Assembly (NCBI GenBank): GCA_029261875.1
Contig: JAJDAL010000034.1
Coordinates: 21,066 to 85,065 of the forward strand
DNA: 64,000 bases
DNA from: Deltaproteobacteria bacterium
GTDB lineage: Bacteria; Myxococcota_A; UBA9160; JAJDAL01
Direction of reading: 5' to 3'
Numbering within the stretch: the stretch's first letter is position 1; each line of letters opens with the position of its first letter. The notes under the pieces are model-generated. The model did not search any database and was not told where the DNA came from. It worked only from the letters and a program-made list of their open reading frames with translations. This document shows, in pieces, positions 8,694 through 16,793 of this stretch. A program made the translations under genes and the position numbers.

Positions 8694-10175
8694 TTGCCGC
8701 TCACCATCGGCGAACTCTTTCGACGACTCGGACACGTCCACGGCGGGCGGATCGCCGCCACCCTCGACGGCACTTGCCTGCGTTTCGGGAAATTGAACGA
8801 CCGCGCCAATCAACTGGCCCACGTCCTGCGCGAACAGGGGATCGAACGCGGAGATCGCGTCGTCTGGTGGGGCGACACGACCCTCGACGCGCTCCCGGTA
8901 TTCGCCGCCTTGTCGAAACTCGGTGCGGTATTCGCCCCCATTAACGCTCGCCTCGGCGCCGCCGAGGCGAGCCCGCTTGCGGGCTTCGCGCGCGCCGCAC
9001 TGCTGATTTCCGATGCCCCCCACGCCGAAGCCGCAGCCCTCGTGGCCAAGAACGCCGACCTCCCCCGCCTTGCGCATACCGGCGGTGCCGTGGGCCCCGG
9101 GCTCGATCTCGACCGCGCACGCGACGGGGCGCGCACGCGCGAGATCGAAACCCCCGGCCTCACGGAAAACGACCCGCACGTCATCTTCTTCACCAGCGGA
9201 AGCACGGGGCTTCCGAAGGGCGTCGTGCTCTCCCATCGCGCCAACTTCCTGCGCAGCTTCCAAGGTTTTCAACGCGGAGGCGGCGACCGAACCGTCTGCA
9301 TGTTCCCCCTGTTCCACATGGCGGGCTGGACCCTGGCGTTGGCGGCCTGGCAAGCGGCCGAAGCCATCGGATTCGTGCGCGCCCCCAGCGCGGACGCGCT
9401 CCTCCAAGCCGTGGCGCAAACCCGCGCCACGCGCCTGTACTGCATTCCCGCCGTGTGGTCGCGGATTCTTTCCGCGGACCGCACGCCCTACGACCTCTCG
9501 AGCTTGCGTTCGATCGACACGGGAACGTCGGCGACGCCGCCGGAATTGATTGCGGGACTGCGCGACGCCTTTCCCGGCACGGAAACCAAGATCTTTTACG
9601 GATCGACGGAGGCCGGTCCCGGAACGGTGCTGGAAGACGCGGACCTCGAGCGCAAGCCCGGCAGCGTCGGCCTCGCGGCCCCGGGTGTCGACCTTCGGCT
9701 CTCGGAGGCCGGCGAAGTGTGTCTACGCAGCGATTACCTGATGGACGGTTACTTCGACAACCCCGAAGCCACCCGCGAAGCCCTGCGCGATGGCTGGTAC
9801 CACACGGGCGACCTCGGTGACCTGGACCCGGATGGCACCCTGCGCATCGTCGGACGCCTGCGCGACATCATCCGCAGTGGTGGCGAATCCATCGCGCCAG
9901 CGGAGGTCGAAGCCGCGCTTTCGAGCCACCCGGATGTTTCGGAGCTGGCCGTGGTCGGGATTCCGGATCCGGAATGGGGCGAACTCGTGTGCGCTGCCGT
10001 AGTCCCCCACGAGGGGCGGGTCCCGACCCTCGACCAGCTGCGCGTCCACTGCGAAGGGCGCCTGGCGTCCTACAAACAACCTCGCCGCCTGGCCCTCGTG
10101 GAAGCCCTGCCGCGGACCCCGGCCACAGGCCAGGTGCAGCGCAGCCTGCTGATCGAGCGGATTCTCAGCCAATAG
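8694..10175 (+). CDS. AMP-forming acyl-CoA synthetase (ANL family) with Gln at the catalytic Lys
   Basis: 493 residues from a TTG four bases after the thiolase stop; no better start is in frame. Core motifs are present: FFTSGSTGLPKGVVLSHR (P-loop), YGSTEAGPG, and YHTGDLGDLDPDG with GRLRDIIRSGGE (hinge). The C-terminal motif that normally reads TGK reads PRTPATGQVQRS (10114-10149), so the Lys used for adenylation is Gln, encoded by CAG. Either activity is reduced or limited to the thioesterification half, or the enzyme differs mechanistically. The region after INARLG is shorter than usual. Operon context suggests it activates the acid fed to the neighbouring thiolase. Confidence 0.82.
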   Translation: MPLTIGELFRRLGHVHGGRIAATLDGTCLRFGKLNDRANQLAHVLREQGIERGDRVVWWGDTTLDALPVFAALSKLGAVFAPINARLGAAEASPLAGFARAALLISDAPHAEAAALVAKNADLPRLAHTGGAVGPGLDLDRARDGARTREIETPGLTENDPHVIFFTSGSTGLPKGVVLSHRANFLRSFQGFQRGGGDRTVCMFPLFHMAGWTLALAAWQAAEAIGFVRAPSADALLQAVAQTRATRLYCIPAVWSRILSADRTPYDLSSLRSIDTGTSATPPELIAGLRDAFPGTETKIFYGSTEAGPGTVLEDADLERKPGSVGLAAPGVDLRLSEAGEVCLRSDYLMDGYFDNPEATREALRDGWYHTGDLGDLDPDGTLRIVGRLRDIIRSGGESIAPAEVEAALSSHPDVSELAVVGIPDPEWGELVCAAVVPHEGRVPTLDQLRVHCEGRLASYKQPRRLALVEALPRTPATGQVQRSLLIERILSQ

Positions 10176-10221
10176 CCGCCGACCTTCCGTCAGACGATCG
10201 GACTTGCCCTCGGGCCATTTT

Positions 10222-10257
10222 GAGAATATCATTCTCGAAATGGAGAACACGGTTCTC
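10222..10257. promoter_or_regulatory. tandem inverted repeats, probable TetR operators
   Basis: Two palindromes of the same geometry: GAGAAT-ATC-ATTCTC at 10222-10236 and GAGAAC-ACG-GTTCTC at 10243-10257. Their centres are 21 bp apart, two helical turns. The first extends outward to ten-base arms with one mismatch. They bracket the ATG of the TetR gene, which fits autorepression of the regulator and its operon. Confidence 0.7.
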
Positions 10258-10920
10258 TCCGACAGCAGCAGCGCCGAATCCCTTGCGGAGCGATCCGCTT
10301 CGCGCGCGGTCTCCCACCGCTACGCCACCTACCTGACGGAAGTGCGCCAGCTGATCGACGCGGGCTACCGCGTCATGCAACGCGCCGAAGGCGTCGACCC
10401 GCGCGTGGGCGAAATCGTCCGCGAGGCAGGCCTGTCGAACCAGGCCTTCTACCGCCACTTCCGTTCCAAGGACGAGCTCCTGATCGCCATCCTCGACGAT
10501 GGCTTGCGCAAGCTCGTCGATTACCTGGAACACCGGATGAAGAAATCCAAAACGCCGCTCGATCGCGTGCGCGCCTGGATCGAAGGCGTGCTCGCGCAGG
10601 CGTCGAATCGCAAAGCCGCCCGCGCCACGCGTCCCTTCGCGCTCGGGGGCATGCGGCTTCAAGATCGTTTTCCCGTCGAGGCGCGCGCGTCCATCGAGCA
10701 TCTCAAGCAACCGTTGGTACGCGCCATCGACGACGCACGCACCCGGGGTGACGCCCCCGGTGCCGATGCGATGCGCGATGCGGAAGCCATCTATCAACTC
10801 GCCATGGGCTGCATGCAACGCCACCTGGTCGAACGCGTCGCGCCCAGCGCCCGGGATGTGGAGCAGCTGGTCGCATTCGCCCTGGCGGGCCTCGCGCGGA
10901 GTCGTCCCCGTGGAACGTGA
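10240..10920 (+). CDS. TetR-family transcriptional regulator
   Basis: 226 residues from the ATG at 10240; a TTG at 10204 would add 12 residues but would place the whole first operator inside the gene. The HTH lies near residues 45-85 (VGEIVREAGLSNQAFYRHFR, then SKDELL), followed by a helical ligand-binding domain. First gene of the operon leading into the 2-oxoacid:ferredoxin oxidoreductase subunits, whose first start codon lies inside its 3' end. It probably controls this operon, and perhaps the upstream CoA genes, in response to an acyl-CoA or 2-oxoacid. Ligand unknown. Confidence 0.88.
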   Translation: MENTVLSDSSSAESLAERSASRAVSHRYATYLTEVRQLIDAGYRVMQRAEGVDPRVGEIVREAGLSNQAFYRHFRSKDELLIAILDDGLRKLVDYLEHRMKKSKTPLDRVRAWIEGVLAQASNRKAARATRPFALGGMRLQDRFPVEARASIEHLKQPLVRAIDDARTRGDAPGADAMRDAEAIYQLAMGCMQRHLVERVAPSARDVEQLVAFALAGLARSRPRGT

Positions 10921-11494
10921 GATTCTCTTTACGGGCATCGGGGGTCAGGGGGTCCAGCTCGCGGCACAGGTCCTGGCCCGCGCCGCAACCCTGGAGGAAC
11001 GGTTCGTTCTCTTCTTCGGCGTCTACGAGGGCATGATGCGCGGCGGCAGCACCGAATCCACGCTCGTGATCGCCGACGCCCCGATCGAATCCCCGCCCAT
11101 CGTATCGCGGGCCTGGTCCGCCATCGCGTTGCACTCGCAGTTCTTCGCGAGCGTCGACGCCAAACTCCGCGCCGAATCCTGGGTGCTTCGCAATTCCACA
11201 CTGGCGGAGATCGACGCGACGTCCGTTCCCTATCGGGTGTTCGACGTGCCGGCAACGGAGATCGCCGCGCAGCTCGGGACCCCGCAAGCGGTTTCGATGG
11301 TGATGCTCGGGGCCTATTGCGGCCTGACCGAAGCCGTCCAGAAAGATTCCCTGTGCCGGGCCATGAGCGATGCCCTCCCCTCCTACCGTCGCCAACACTC
11401 AGCCTCGAACACGAAGGCGATCGAGGCCGGTTTCGACGCTGTTCCCCACCGGGCGTCGCCCTTCTGGGAAGCATCCCGGGAACTCCGCCCGTGA
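10910..11494 (+). CDS. 2-oxoacid:ferredoxin oxidoreductase, gamma subunit
   Basis: 194 residues. REILFTGIGGQGVQLAAQ is the classic opening of POR/KOR/VOR gamma subunits, and EGMMRGGSTES is the other conserved stretch. The GTG start at 10910 overlaps the TetR stop by 11 bases. Four subunit genes follow in the order gamma, delta, alpha, beta, all overlapping. The complex oxidatively decarboxylates a 2-oxoacid to acyl-CoA and reduces ferredoxin. The acyl-CoA gene context suggests a branched 2-oxoacid, but specificity cannot be read from sequence. Confidence 0.9.
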   Translation: MEREILFTGIGGQGVQLAAQVLARAATLEERFVLFFGVYEGMMRGGSTESTLVIADAPIESPPIVSRAWSAIALHSQFFASVDAKLRAESWVLRNSTLAEIDATSVPYRVFDVPATEIAAQLGTPQAVSMVMLGAYCGLTEAVQKDSLCRAMSDALPSYRRQHSASNTKAIEAGFDAVPHRASPFWEASRELRP

Positions 11495-11745
11495 TCGACA
11501 CGCGCTTCGAACGCGGCGGCAGCGTGGTGATCGACAGCGAGACCTGCAAAGGCTGCGCGCTGTGCATTCCCGCGTGCCCGCCCGCGGTGCTCTCCATGTC
11601 GACGGACGTGAACTCGCGCGGATACCGCTACCCGGAACTCGCGCCGGGCTGCACCGGTTGCCGGGCGTGCCAACTCGTGTGTCCGGATTTCTGCATCGAA
11701 GTGCTGCGGGCCGACGCCCCACGCCAAGAAGGAGAAGCCCAGTGA
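11491..11745 (+). CDS. 2-oxoacid:ferredoxin oxidoreductase, delta (2x[4Fe-4S]) subunit
   Basis: 84 residues from the GTG at 11491, which overlaps the gamma stop (GTGA). Two complete ferredoxin cluster motifs are present: CKGCALCIPACP and CTGCRACQLVCP. It passes electrons from the thiamine site of the beta subunit to external ferredoxin. Its own stop overlaps the GTG of the alpha subunit, so translation is coupled across the junction. Confidence 0.9.
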   Translation: MIDTRFERGGSVVIDSETCKGCALCIPACPPAVLSMSTDVNSRGYRYPELAPGCTGCRACQLVCPDFCIEVLRADAPRQEGEAQ

Positions 11746-12827
11746 CGCGTCAACTCATGGAGGGTTCCGAAGCCATGGCGCAGGCCGCGGTTGCCGCCGG
11801 CTGCCGTTTCTTCGCCGGCTACCCCATGACTCCATTCACGGAACTTCTCGAACACTTTGCCGTGAAGCTTCCGCCGGAAGGCGGCACCTGCATCAACGCG
11901 GAAAGCGAGCTCGAAGCGGTGGGAATGACCTGGGGCGCCCTGGCCACCGGCGCGCGCGCGGCGACGGGTTCGACGGGACAGGGCCTGGCCCTGATGCAGG
12001 AATCCTTCTCGGAGATGACCCTTGCCGGTTTGCCCCTCGTGATCTTCAACATGTCGCGCGGACAAAGCGATTACTACCAAGCGACCCGCGGCGGCGGACA
12101 CGGCGACTATCGCCACATCGTGCTGGCCCCGGCCGACAGTGCCGAAGCCGTCGAGTTGACCCAATTGGCCTTTCACCTCGCCGACCAATGGCGAAACCCG
12201 GTCTTGATCTACGGCGACTATCTGCTCGCCCACACCTACGAAGCGGTGGACGTCGAAAAACGCAGCTTTCCGCCGCTTCCCGAGAAGGACTGGGCGGTCG
12301 ACGGTTCGCGTAACGGCAGCGGAAACTCACGTCTCCTCACACCCCTGGGACTGGGCAAACACGGCCATGCGAGCCCCGGCCCCGAAGCCCATTGGAAGAG
12401 CGTCGCCGCGCGTCACCGGGAGATCGCAAAGTGCGAAGTGCGTTTCCATTCCGAATGGACCGAGGATGCCGAACTCATCGTGGTGGCCTTTGGCACGCCC
12501 GCGCGATTCGTCCGCTACGCGGTTCGCGAATTGCGGGAACAAGGCCTCAAGATCGGCGTATTCCGCCCCATCACGTTGTGGCCCTTCCCCGCCGACGCCC
12601 TTTCCGCGGCCTGCCACGGCGCGCGCCGCGCGGCGGTTTTCGAGATCAATGCGGGACAAATGATCGACGACGTACGCCTGTCCCTGGAAGGTCGCATTCC
12701 GAGCGTCAGCATCGGCGGGATTTCGACCGATAGCTCGGGGTTTGGCGTCGGCGATCTGCTGAATGCCGACACCGTGCGCCAACGAATCGAAGCCGCCTAC
12801 CGAGGCGAGGAGTCTTTCGATGCCTGA
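11742..12827 (+). CDS. 2-oxoacid:ferredoxin oxidoreductase, alpha subunit
   Basis: 361 residues from the GTG at 11742 (LMEGSEAMAQAAVAAGCRFF). GYPMTPFTELLEHF and NAESELEAVGMTWGA are the pyrimidine-domain motifs of POR/VOR alpha subunits, including the conserved Glu. A transketolase C-like domain occupies about residues 240-345 (VVAFGTPARFVRYAVRELR). Length and order match VOR/KOR-type separate-subunit enzymes rather than the fused pyruvate enzyme. Confidence 0.9.
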   Translation: MTRQLMEGSEAMAQAAVAAGCRFFAGYPMTPFTELLEHFAVKLPPEGGTCINAESELEAVGMTWGALATGARAATGSTGQGLALMQESFSEMTLAGLPLVIFNMSRGQSDYYQATRGGGHGDYRHIVLAPADSAEAVELTQLAFHLADQWRNPVLIYGDYLLAHTYEAVDVEKRSFPPLPEKDWAVDGSRNGSGNSRLLTPLGLGKHGHASPGPEAHWKSVAARHREIAKCEVRFHSEWTEDAELIVVAFGTPARFVRYAVRELREQGLKIGVFRPITLWPFPADALSAACHGARRAAVFEINAGQMIDDVRLSLEGRIPSVSIGGISTDSSGFGVGDLLNADTVRQRIEAAYRGEESFDA

Positions 12828-13602
12828 AACCGTGGCCCCCTTCAAACCCGACCTCCTCCTCACCCAGGAACACCACATGTGCCCCGGCTGCGGCGAACCG
12901 CTGGTGGTCCGAATGCTGCTCGATGCGCTCGAGGACCTGGGCATCGCCGAAAAGACGGTCGGTGTCGTCGGAATCGGTTGCTACACGTCCTTCACCACCA
13001 CCCTCGACGTGGATGTCGTGCAAGCCCTTCACGGACGCGCCCCTTCGGTGGCAACCGGCGTCAAACGCATGCAACCCGAGACGGCGGTCTTCACGCTGCA
13101 GGGTGACGGCGACATGGTGAACGAGGGCCTACAAGAAGTGATTCACACGGCGGCGCGCGGGGAGAAGGTGACCTGCATCCTGCTCAACAATGGCGTTTTC
13201 GGCGAAACCGGAGGCCACATGACGTCGACCACGGTATTGGGCCAGCGGACCAAGAACACCCTCGAAGGGCGCGATGCCGATTACCACGGACACCCGATCC
13301 TGATTGGCGACATCCTCGCCGGGCTCGACGGAACCGCGTATGCGGCCCGCGGCTCGGTCCACAATGCCGCCGGCGTGGCGCGCACCAAGCGCTACATCGC
13401 ACGGGCTTTCGAATCCCAATTGCGCGGCGATGGATTCTCGATCGTCGAAGTCCTCACCATGTGCCCCACCGGCTGGTTCATCCCCACCGCCGAAGGACCG
13501 GGCTACATGGACGACGTGATGGGCGCCGTGCACGCGACGGGCGAACTCAAACGCGACGGCCGCGTTACGCGAACGGAAGAACTGCGCCGGAAAAAAGGCT
13601 AG
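12820..13602 (+). CDS. 2-oxoacid:ferredoxin oxidoreductase, beta (TPP-binding) subunit
   Basis: 260 residues, with the ATG overlapping the alpha stop by eight bases. The CPGCGEPLV motif is followed by VGIGCYTSF and by the thiamine diphosphate motif GDGDMVNEGLQEV ending in LLNNGVFGETGG. Last gene of the operon; the convergent histidine kinase gene ends eight bases downstream. Only one conserved Cys pair is seen near the N-terminus, as in the short beta subunits whose clusters sit mainly on the delta chain. Confidence 0.9.
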   Translation: MPETVAPFKPDLLLTQEHHMCPGCGEPLVVRMLLDALEDLGIAEKTVGVVGIGCYTSFTTTLDVDVVQALHGRAPSVATGVKRMQPETAVFTLQGDGDMVNEGLQEVIHTAARGEKVTCILLNNGVFGETGGHMTSTTVLGQRTKNTLEGRDADYHGHPILIGDILAGLDGTAYAARGSVHNAAGVARTKRYIARAFESQLRGDGFSIVEVLTMCPTGWFIPTAEGPGYMDDVMGAVHATGELKRDGRVTRTEELRRKKG

Positions 13603-13609
13603 GAGTCGT

Positions 13610-14449
13610 TCAGGACCGGATGCGGTGCGGCAGCCGCGGAAGGTGGACGTCGAATCGACTGCCTTTTCCGAGGGTCGATTGTACCTGCAGCTCTCCGCCA
13701 TGGGCGCGCACGATTTGCGCCGACAGGGTCAAGCCGAGCCCCATCCCGCGACCCAACGGTTTGGTGGTGTAGAACGGATCGAAGAGACGATCGATTGCCT
13801 CCGGCGCAATCCCGCTGCCGTCGTCCTCCACGCTGATTTGCGCGAACTCGCCGATCATGCGTGCGGTCACGCGGATGTGACCGGTGTCTGCGATGGCGTG
13901 TACGGCATTGTGCACGAGGTTGAGGCACACGCGCTCGATCTGGAGGCGCGCGCAATAGAGTCCGCGGGACTTGGGATCTCGACCGGCGGGGGGTTCCACC
14001 GAAAGTTCGATCCCGGGCCGGAGTTGTGTCGAAGCCATGCGGGCCACGTCCTCGAGCAGCTCGGCCAGATCCGTCCAGGCGCGGGGTTGCGAGTCGCCGA
14101 GCGTGAATTCTTTCACTTCGCGCACGATCGCTGCGGCGCGGTCGACGCCGGTCAACGAATCGTCGATCAACTCCTCGCATTCCGCGACACGGGTCTGCAC
14201 GGTTTCCGGCACGTCTGCCTTTTCGAGTTCCGGGACGAGTTCCATCCATTCGCGGCGCAACAGCGATAGGTTGGTTCGGATGTAGGCCAGGGGATTGTTG
14301 ATCTCGTGCGCGATCCCGGCGGCCAGCTGCGCAATCGCCACCAGGCTGTTGCCCGTGCCGTCCTCGTCCTCACTCGCCGCGCGAAGGGCACCGCGCAGCA
14401 CTTCGAGCTCTTCGATCAGCTGGGCCTTGGTTTTGCGACGATCATCCAC
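13610..14449 (-). CDS. soluble sensor histidine kinase
   Basis: 279 residues with no membrane segment or PAS domain. The H-box is QLAAGIAHEINNPLAYI with His48 as phosphoacceptor. N-box NLVHNAVHAI, G1 DDGSGIAP, F-box FDPFYTTK and G2 GMGLGL are all present. An N-terminal helix (about residues 5-30) may carry input or dimer contacts. The start is GTG at 14447-14449. No response regulator is adjacent, so its partner is elsewhere. It faces the oxidoreductase operon tail to tail. Confidence 0.87.
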   Translation of the reverse strand: MDDRRKTKAQLIEELEVLRGALRAASEDEDGTGNSLVAIAQLAAGIAHEINNPLAYIRTNLSLLRREWMELVPELEKADVPETVQTRVAECEELIDDSLTGVDRAAAIVREVKEFTLGDSQPRAWTDLAELLEDVARMASTQLRPGIELSVEPPAGRDPKSRGLYCARLQIERVCLNLVHNAVHAIADTGHIRVTARMIGEFAQISVEDDGSGIAPEAIDRLFDPFYTTKPLGRGMGLGLTLSAQIVRAHGGELQVQSTLGKGSRFDVHLPRLPHRIRS

Positions 14450-14564
14450 GCTTTTCTAACTCGGCAGAAACCCCCTTCAAGGCAAGTCGCCCGCAGAACG
14501 AAACCGATGGCTTTTCACCCTATTTCTTTGCGGCCGGTTGCGTCGAGCGACTAGGATGACGCCG

Positions 14565-15872
14565 ATGCCCAGCCCGCGAACCCGACTGCTCCTGATTCTG
14601 GTGCTCCTGTGGGCGGCCGGCGCGAGCCCGGCCCGTGCCGAAACCGAGCCCCCGGAACGGATCATCCTGATCGTCATCGACACCCTGCGGCAGGATCATC
14701 TGTCCTGCTACGGAGGGCGGGTTTCGACGCCCAACATCGACAAACTGGCCGCGCGCGGGCAACGCTTCACGCGCGCCGTGTCGTCGTTCCACATGACCTC
14801 GATGTCCATGGGATCGCTGTTTTCCGGTCGGACGCCCAGCCTCGAGGTCGCGGGCAGCGACATCACCCCCTTCAACGGAAGGACCTGGTGCGGTCTCGCG
14901 CGATTTGCCGACGACGCAGCTTCCAAGGCCTGCATCCCGGACCGCGTCCCCACCCTCGCGCAGCGCCTGCGCGACGCGGGCTTCTGGACGATCGGGGTCG
15001 GATCGAACCCCTTCTTTTTCGGTGAGAGCGGTTTTTCGCGCGGGTTCGACGACTGGAACGAGGTCAAGCACCGGCGGTTGCGGAACAAGAAAACGAAAGC
15101 GGAACGCAACATGGCCATCGCCGACGGGCGCTCGGGCATCTCGGTCAACGAAGCGGCCATTCGCGCGATCGGGGAAAGACCGAACGATCGCTTCTTCCTC
15201 TATGTCCACTACATGGACGCCCACGACTACGCCTGGCGCGAAATCCCGTACGACCGCGGCGTGGGCCTCGTGGATTCATTCGTCGGTCGACTTCTCGCCG
15301 TTCTCGGCAACCGGGGATTGCTGGAGAAATCCGTCGTCATCCTCACCTCGGACCACGGCGAGCGACTCGACGAGCTGCACCCGCTCCAGTCCCGCCCGAG
15401 TCACATGGGGAACCCGAGCTTCGACTACCTCGTCCGTGTTCCGCTGATCGTTTCCCCGGCCGTGGCAGACGATCCCAACCAACCCCTGCGCAGCGACGAC
15501 GTGCACCGCATGATCCTGCGGCTGGCGCAGCAGGACGCGCTCCCCCCAGCGGACTTGAAACCCGGGGAGCTGTTCCTCACGGAACTCCTGTGGCGAACCT
15601 ACCGGAACGGTCGCTGGAAGAGCATGTGGCCCAAGTCCGGAGCCAAACCGGCCTTGTTCGATCTCGAATCCGATCCCGCGGAAACGGCGAACGTCGCCCA
15701 CTTGCACGCGGACGTGCTGGAGACCCACCGCGCGCGAATCGAAGCCTTGCGCACGGCGTTGGCGGCCCGGGTCGACGCCGCCCCGGAACTTTCGGACCAA
15801 GACCGGGCGCGCCTCGAAGCCCTGGGTTACCTCGAACTCGCGAACCCGGAAGCGGAAGCACATACACACTGA
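14565..15872 (+). CDS. exported sulfatase/alkaline phosphatase-superfamily hydrolase
   Basis: 435 residues with a signal peptide ending GASPARA/ETE. Metal-binding motifs: IVIDTLRQDHLSCYG at the N-terminus and LTSDHGERLDE further on, with YVHYMDAHDY between them. The position of the formylglycine Cys/Ser of true sulfatases is occupied by TSMSMGSLFSG. A Thr nucleophile is therefore more likely, as in phosphonate/phosphodiester hydrolases and many unassigned members. Start at 14565, with AGGA eight bases upstream; 14556 is an alternative. It stands alone. Substrate unknown. Confidence 0.8.
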   Translation: MPSPRTRLLLILVLLWAAGASPARAETEPPERIILIVIDTLRQDHLSCYGGRVSTPNIDKLAARGQRFTRAVSSFHMTSMSMGSLFSGRTPSLEVAGSDITPFNGRTWCGLARFADDAASKACIPDRVPTLAQRLRDAGFWTIGVGSNPFFFGESGFSRGFDDWNEVKHRRLRNKKTKAERNMAIADGRSGISVNEAAIRAIGERPNDRFFLYVHYMDAHDYAWREIPYDRGVGLVDSFVGRLLAVLGNRGLLEKSVVILTSDHGERLDELHPLQSRPSHMGNPSFDYLVRVPLIVSPAVADDPNQPLRSDDVHRMILRLAQQDALPPADLKPGELFLTELLWRTYRNGRWKSMWPKSGAKPALFDLESDPAETANVAHLHADVLETHRARIEALRTALAARVDAAPELSDQDRARLEALGYLELANPEAEAHTH

Positions 15873-15885
15873 GCGGTGGTGAGGA

Positions 15886-15961
15886 TGGTGGGCCCTCAGG
15901 GACTCGAACCCTGGACCGACGGATTAAAAGTCCGCTGCTCTACCAACTGAGCTAAAGGCCC
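15886..15961 (-). tRNA. tRNA-Lys (TTT anticodon)
   Basis: A complete 76-nt cloverleaf on the minus strand. The acceptor GGGCCTT pairs with AGGGCCC, including one G-U. The anticodon loop is CTTTTAA, giving TTT. The T-arm is CAGGG-TTCGAGT-CCCTG, the discriminator is A, and the CCA is encoded. Confidence 0.95.
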
Positions 15962-16106
15962 CGACGTTGGGTAGCGCCAGCGGGCCGGCCTGTCGAGCGG
16001 CCTCAATCCCATCCGCGTTTCACCCGATCAACAGGAGACGCCGGGCTTCCCCGCGCCCGGTTGCGGAAGTCGTCGCGCTAGCGCGACGAACTCGGGGAAA
16101 ACACCG

Positions 16107-16769
16107 ATGGCTACCTCCGAAGAACGCCTGAGCTGGGGTCCGCTCCAAAACCCCGTGCGCGGCCTGCTCCACGGCAGCGCGGCCTTGGTTTGGGCGGGGC
16201 TCGCGATCGGCTTGGCGAGCAGCAGGACGTTTGCCTCCGAGGCCGGCCCCGCAGTCCTGATCTTCGCCCTCACCCAACTCTCGCTGTTTGCCACCAGCGC
16301 GTTGTATCACTCTGCGCCTTGGAACCCGCTCGCAAAGGCGCGCATGCGACGCCTCGATCACGCCATGATCTACGTCAAGATTGCGGGCATGCATACGCCG
16401 GTCATGTGGCTGGGACTCGATGGAACCGAGCGCCTTCTGCTATTGGGCACCGCCTGGCTGATCGCGCTGCTGGGCGTCATCCAGAAGCTGGGTTTCCCGA
16501 GCTGGATCGGAAGCTCGAGCTGGATCCTCCAAGTCCTCCAAGCCGCCCTCGTGATCCCGGCACTGCCGACCTTTGCCGCACGCTTCCCGGGTGCCCCGGT
16601 GTTTCTCGTGGGTCTGGGAGCCGCCTTCTACGTCGCGGGGATGTTGGCCTACCTGACTCAACGACCGAAGCTCTGGCCGCGCGTCTTCTCGTACCACGAG
16701 GTGTTCCACGTCTTGCTGCTGGCGGGCAGCGCCACCTGGTACAGCCTGGTCGTCAACCATCTCGCTTGA
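16107..16769 (+). CDS. hemolysin III / PAQR-family membrane protein (TrhA-like)
   Basis: 220 residues and about seven membrane segments. The three conserved PAQR metal-site blocks are present: SALYHS, RRLDHAMIYVKIAG and YHEVFHVLLLAGS, supplying the Ser, Asp and His residues of the zinc centre. Bacterial members affect membrane energetics and lipid composition, and most are not real hemolysins (family knowledge). Start at 16107. It is convergent with purA; a 5-bp inverted repeat lies at 16768-16782 between them. Confidence 0.88.
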   Translation: MATSEERLSWGPLQNPVRGLLHGSAALVWAGLAIGLASSRTFASEAGPAVLIFALTQLSLFATSALYHSAPWNPLAKARMRRLDHAMIYVKIAGMHTPVMWLGLDGTERLLLLGTAWLIALLGVIQKLGFPSWIGSSSWILQVLQAALVIPALPTFAARFPGAPVFLVGLGAAFYVAGMLAYLTQRPKLWPRVFSYHEVFHVLLLAGSATWYSLVVNHLA

Positions 16770-16793
16770 CCGCGAGCCGGTCGCAATCGCGTC

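Noticed and set aside
14520..15224. Several long antisense frames across GC-rich genes (also 6214-7338, 8070-9419, 41857-43749, 48047-49831)
   Set aside because: Each overlaps a gene with clear family motifs and itself shows no signal, motif or ribosome site; they are expected in GC-rich DNA.
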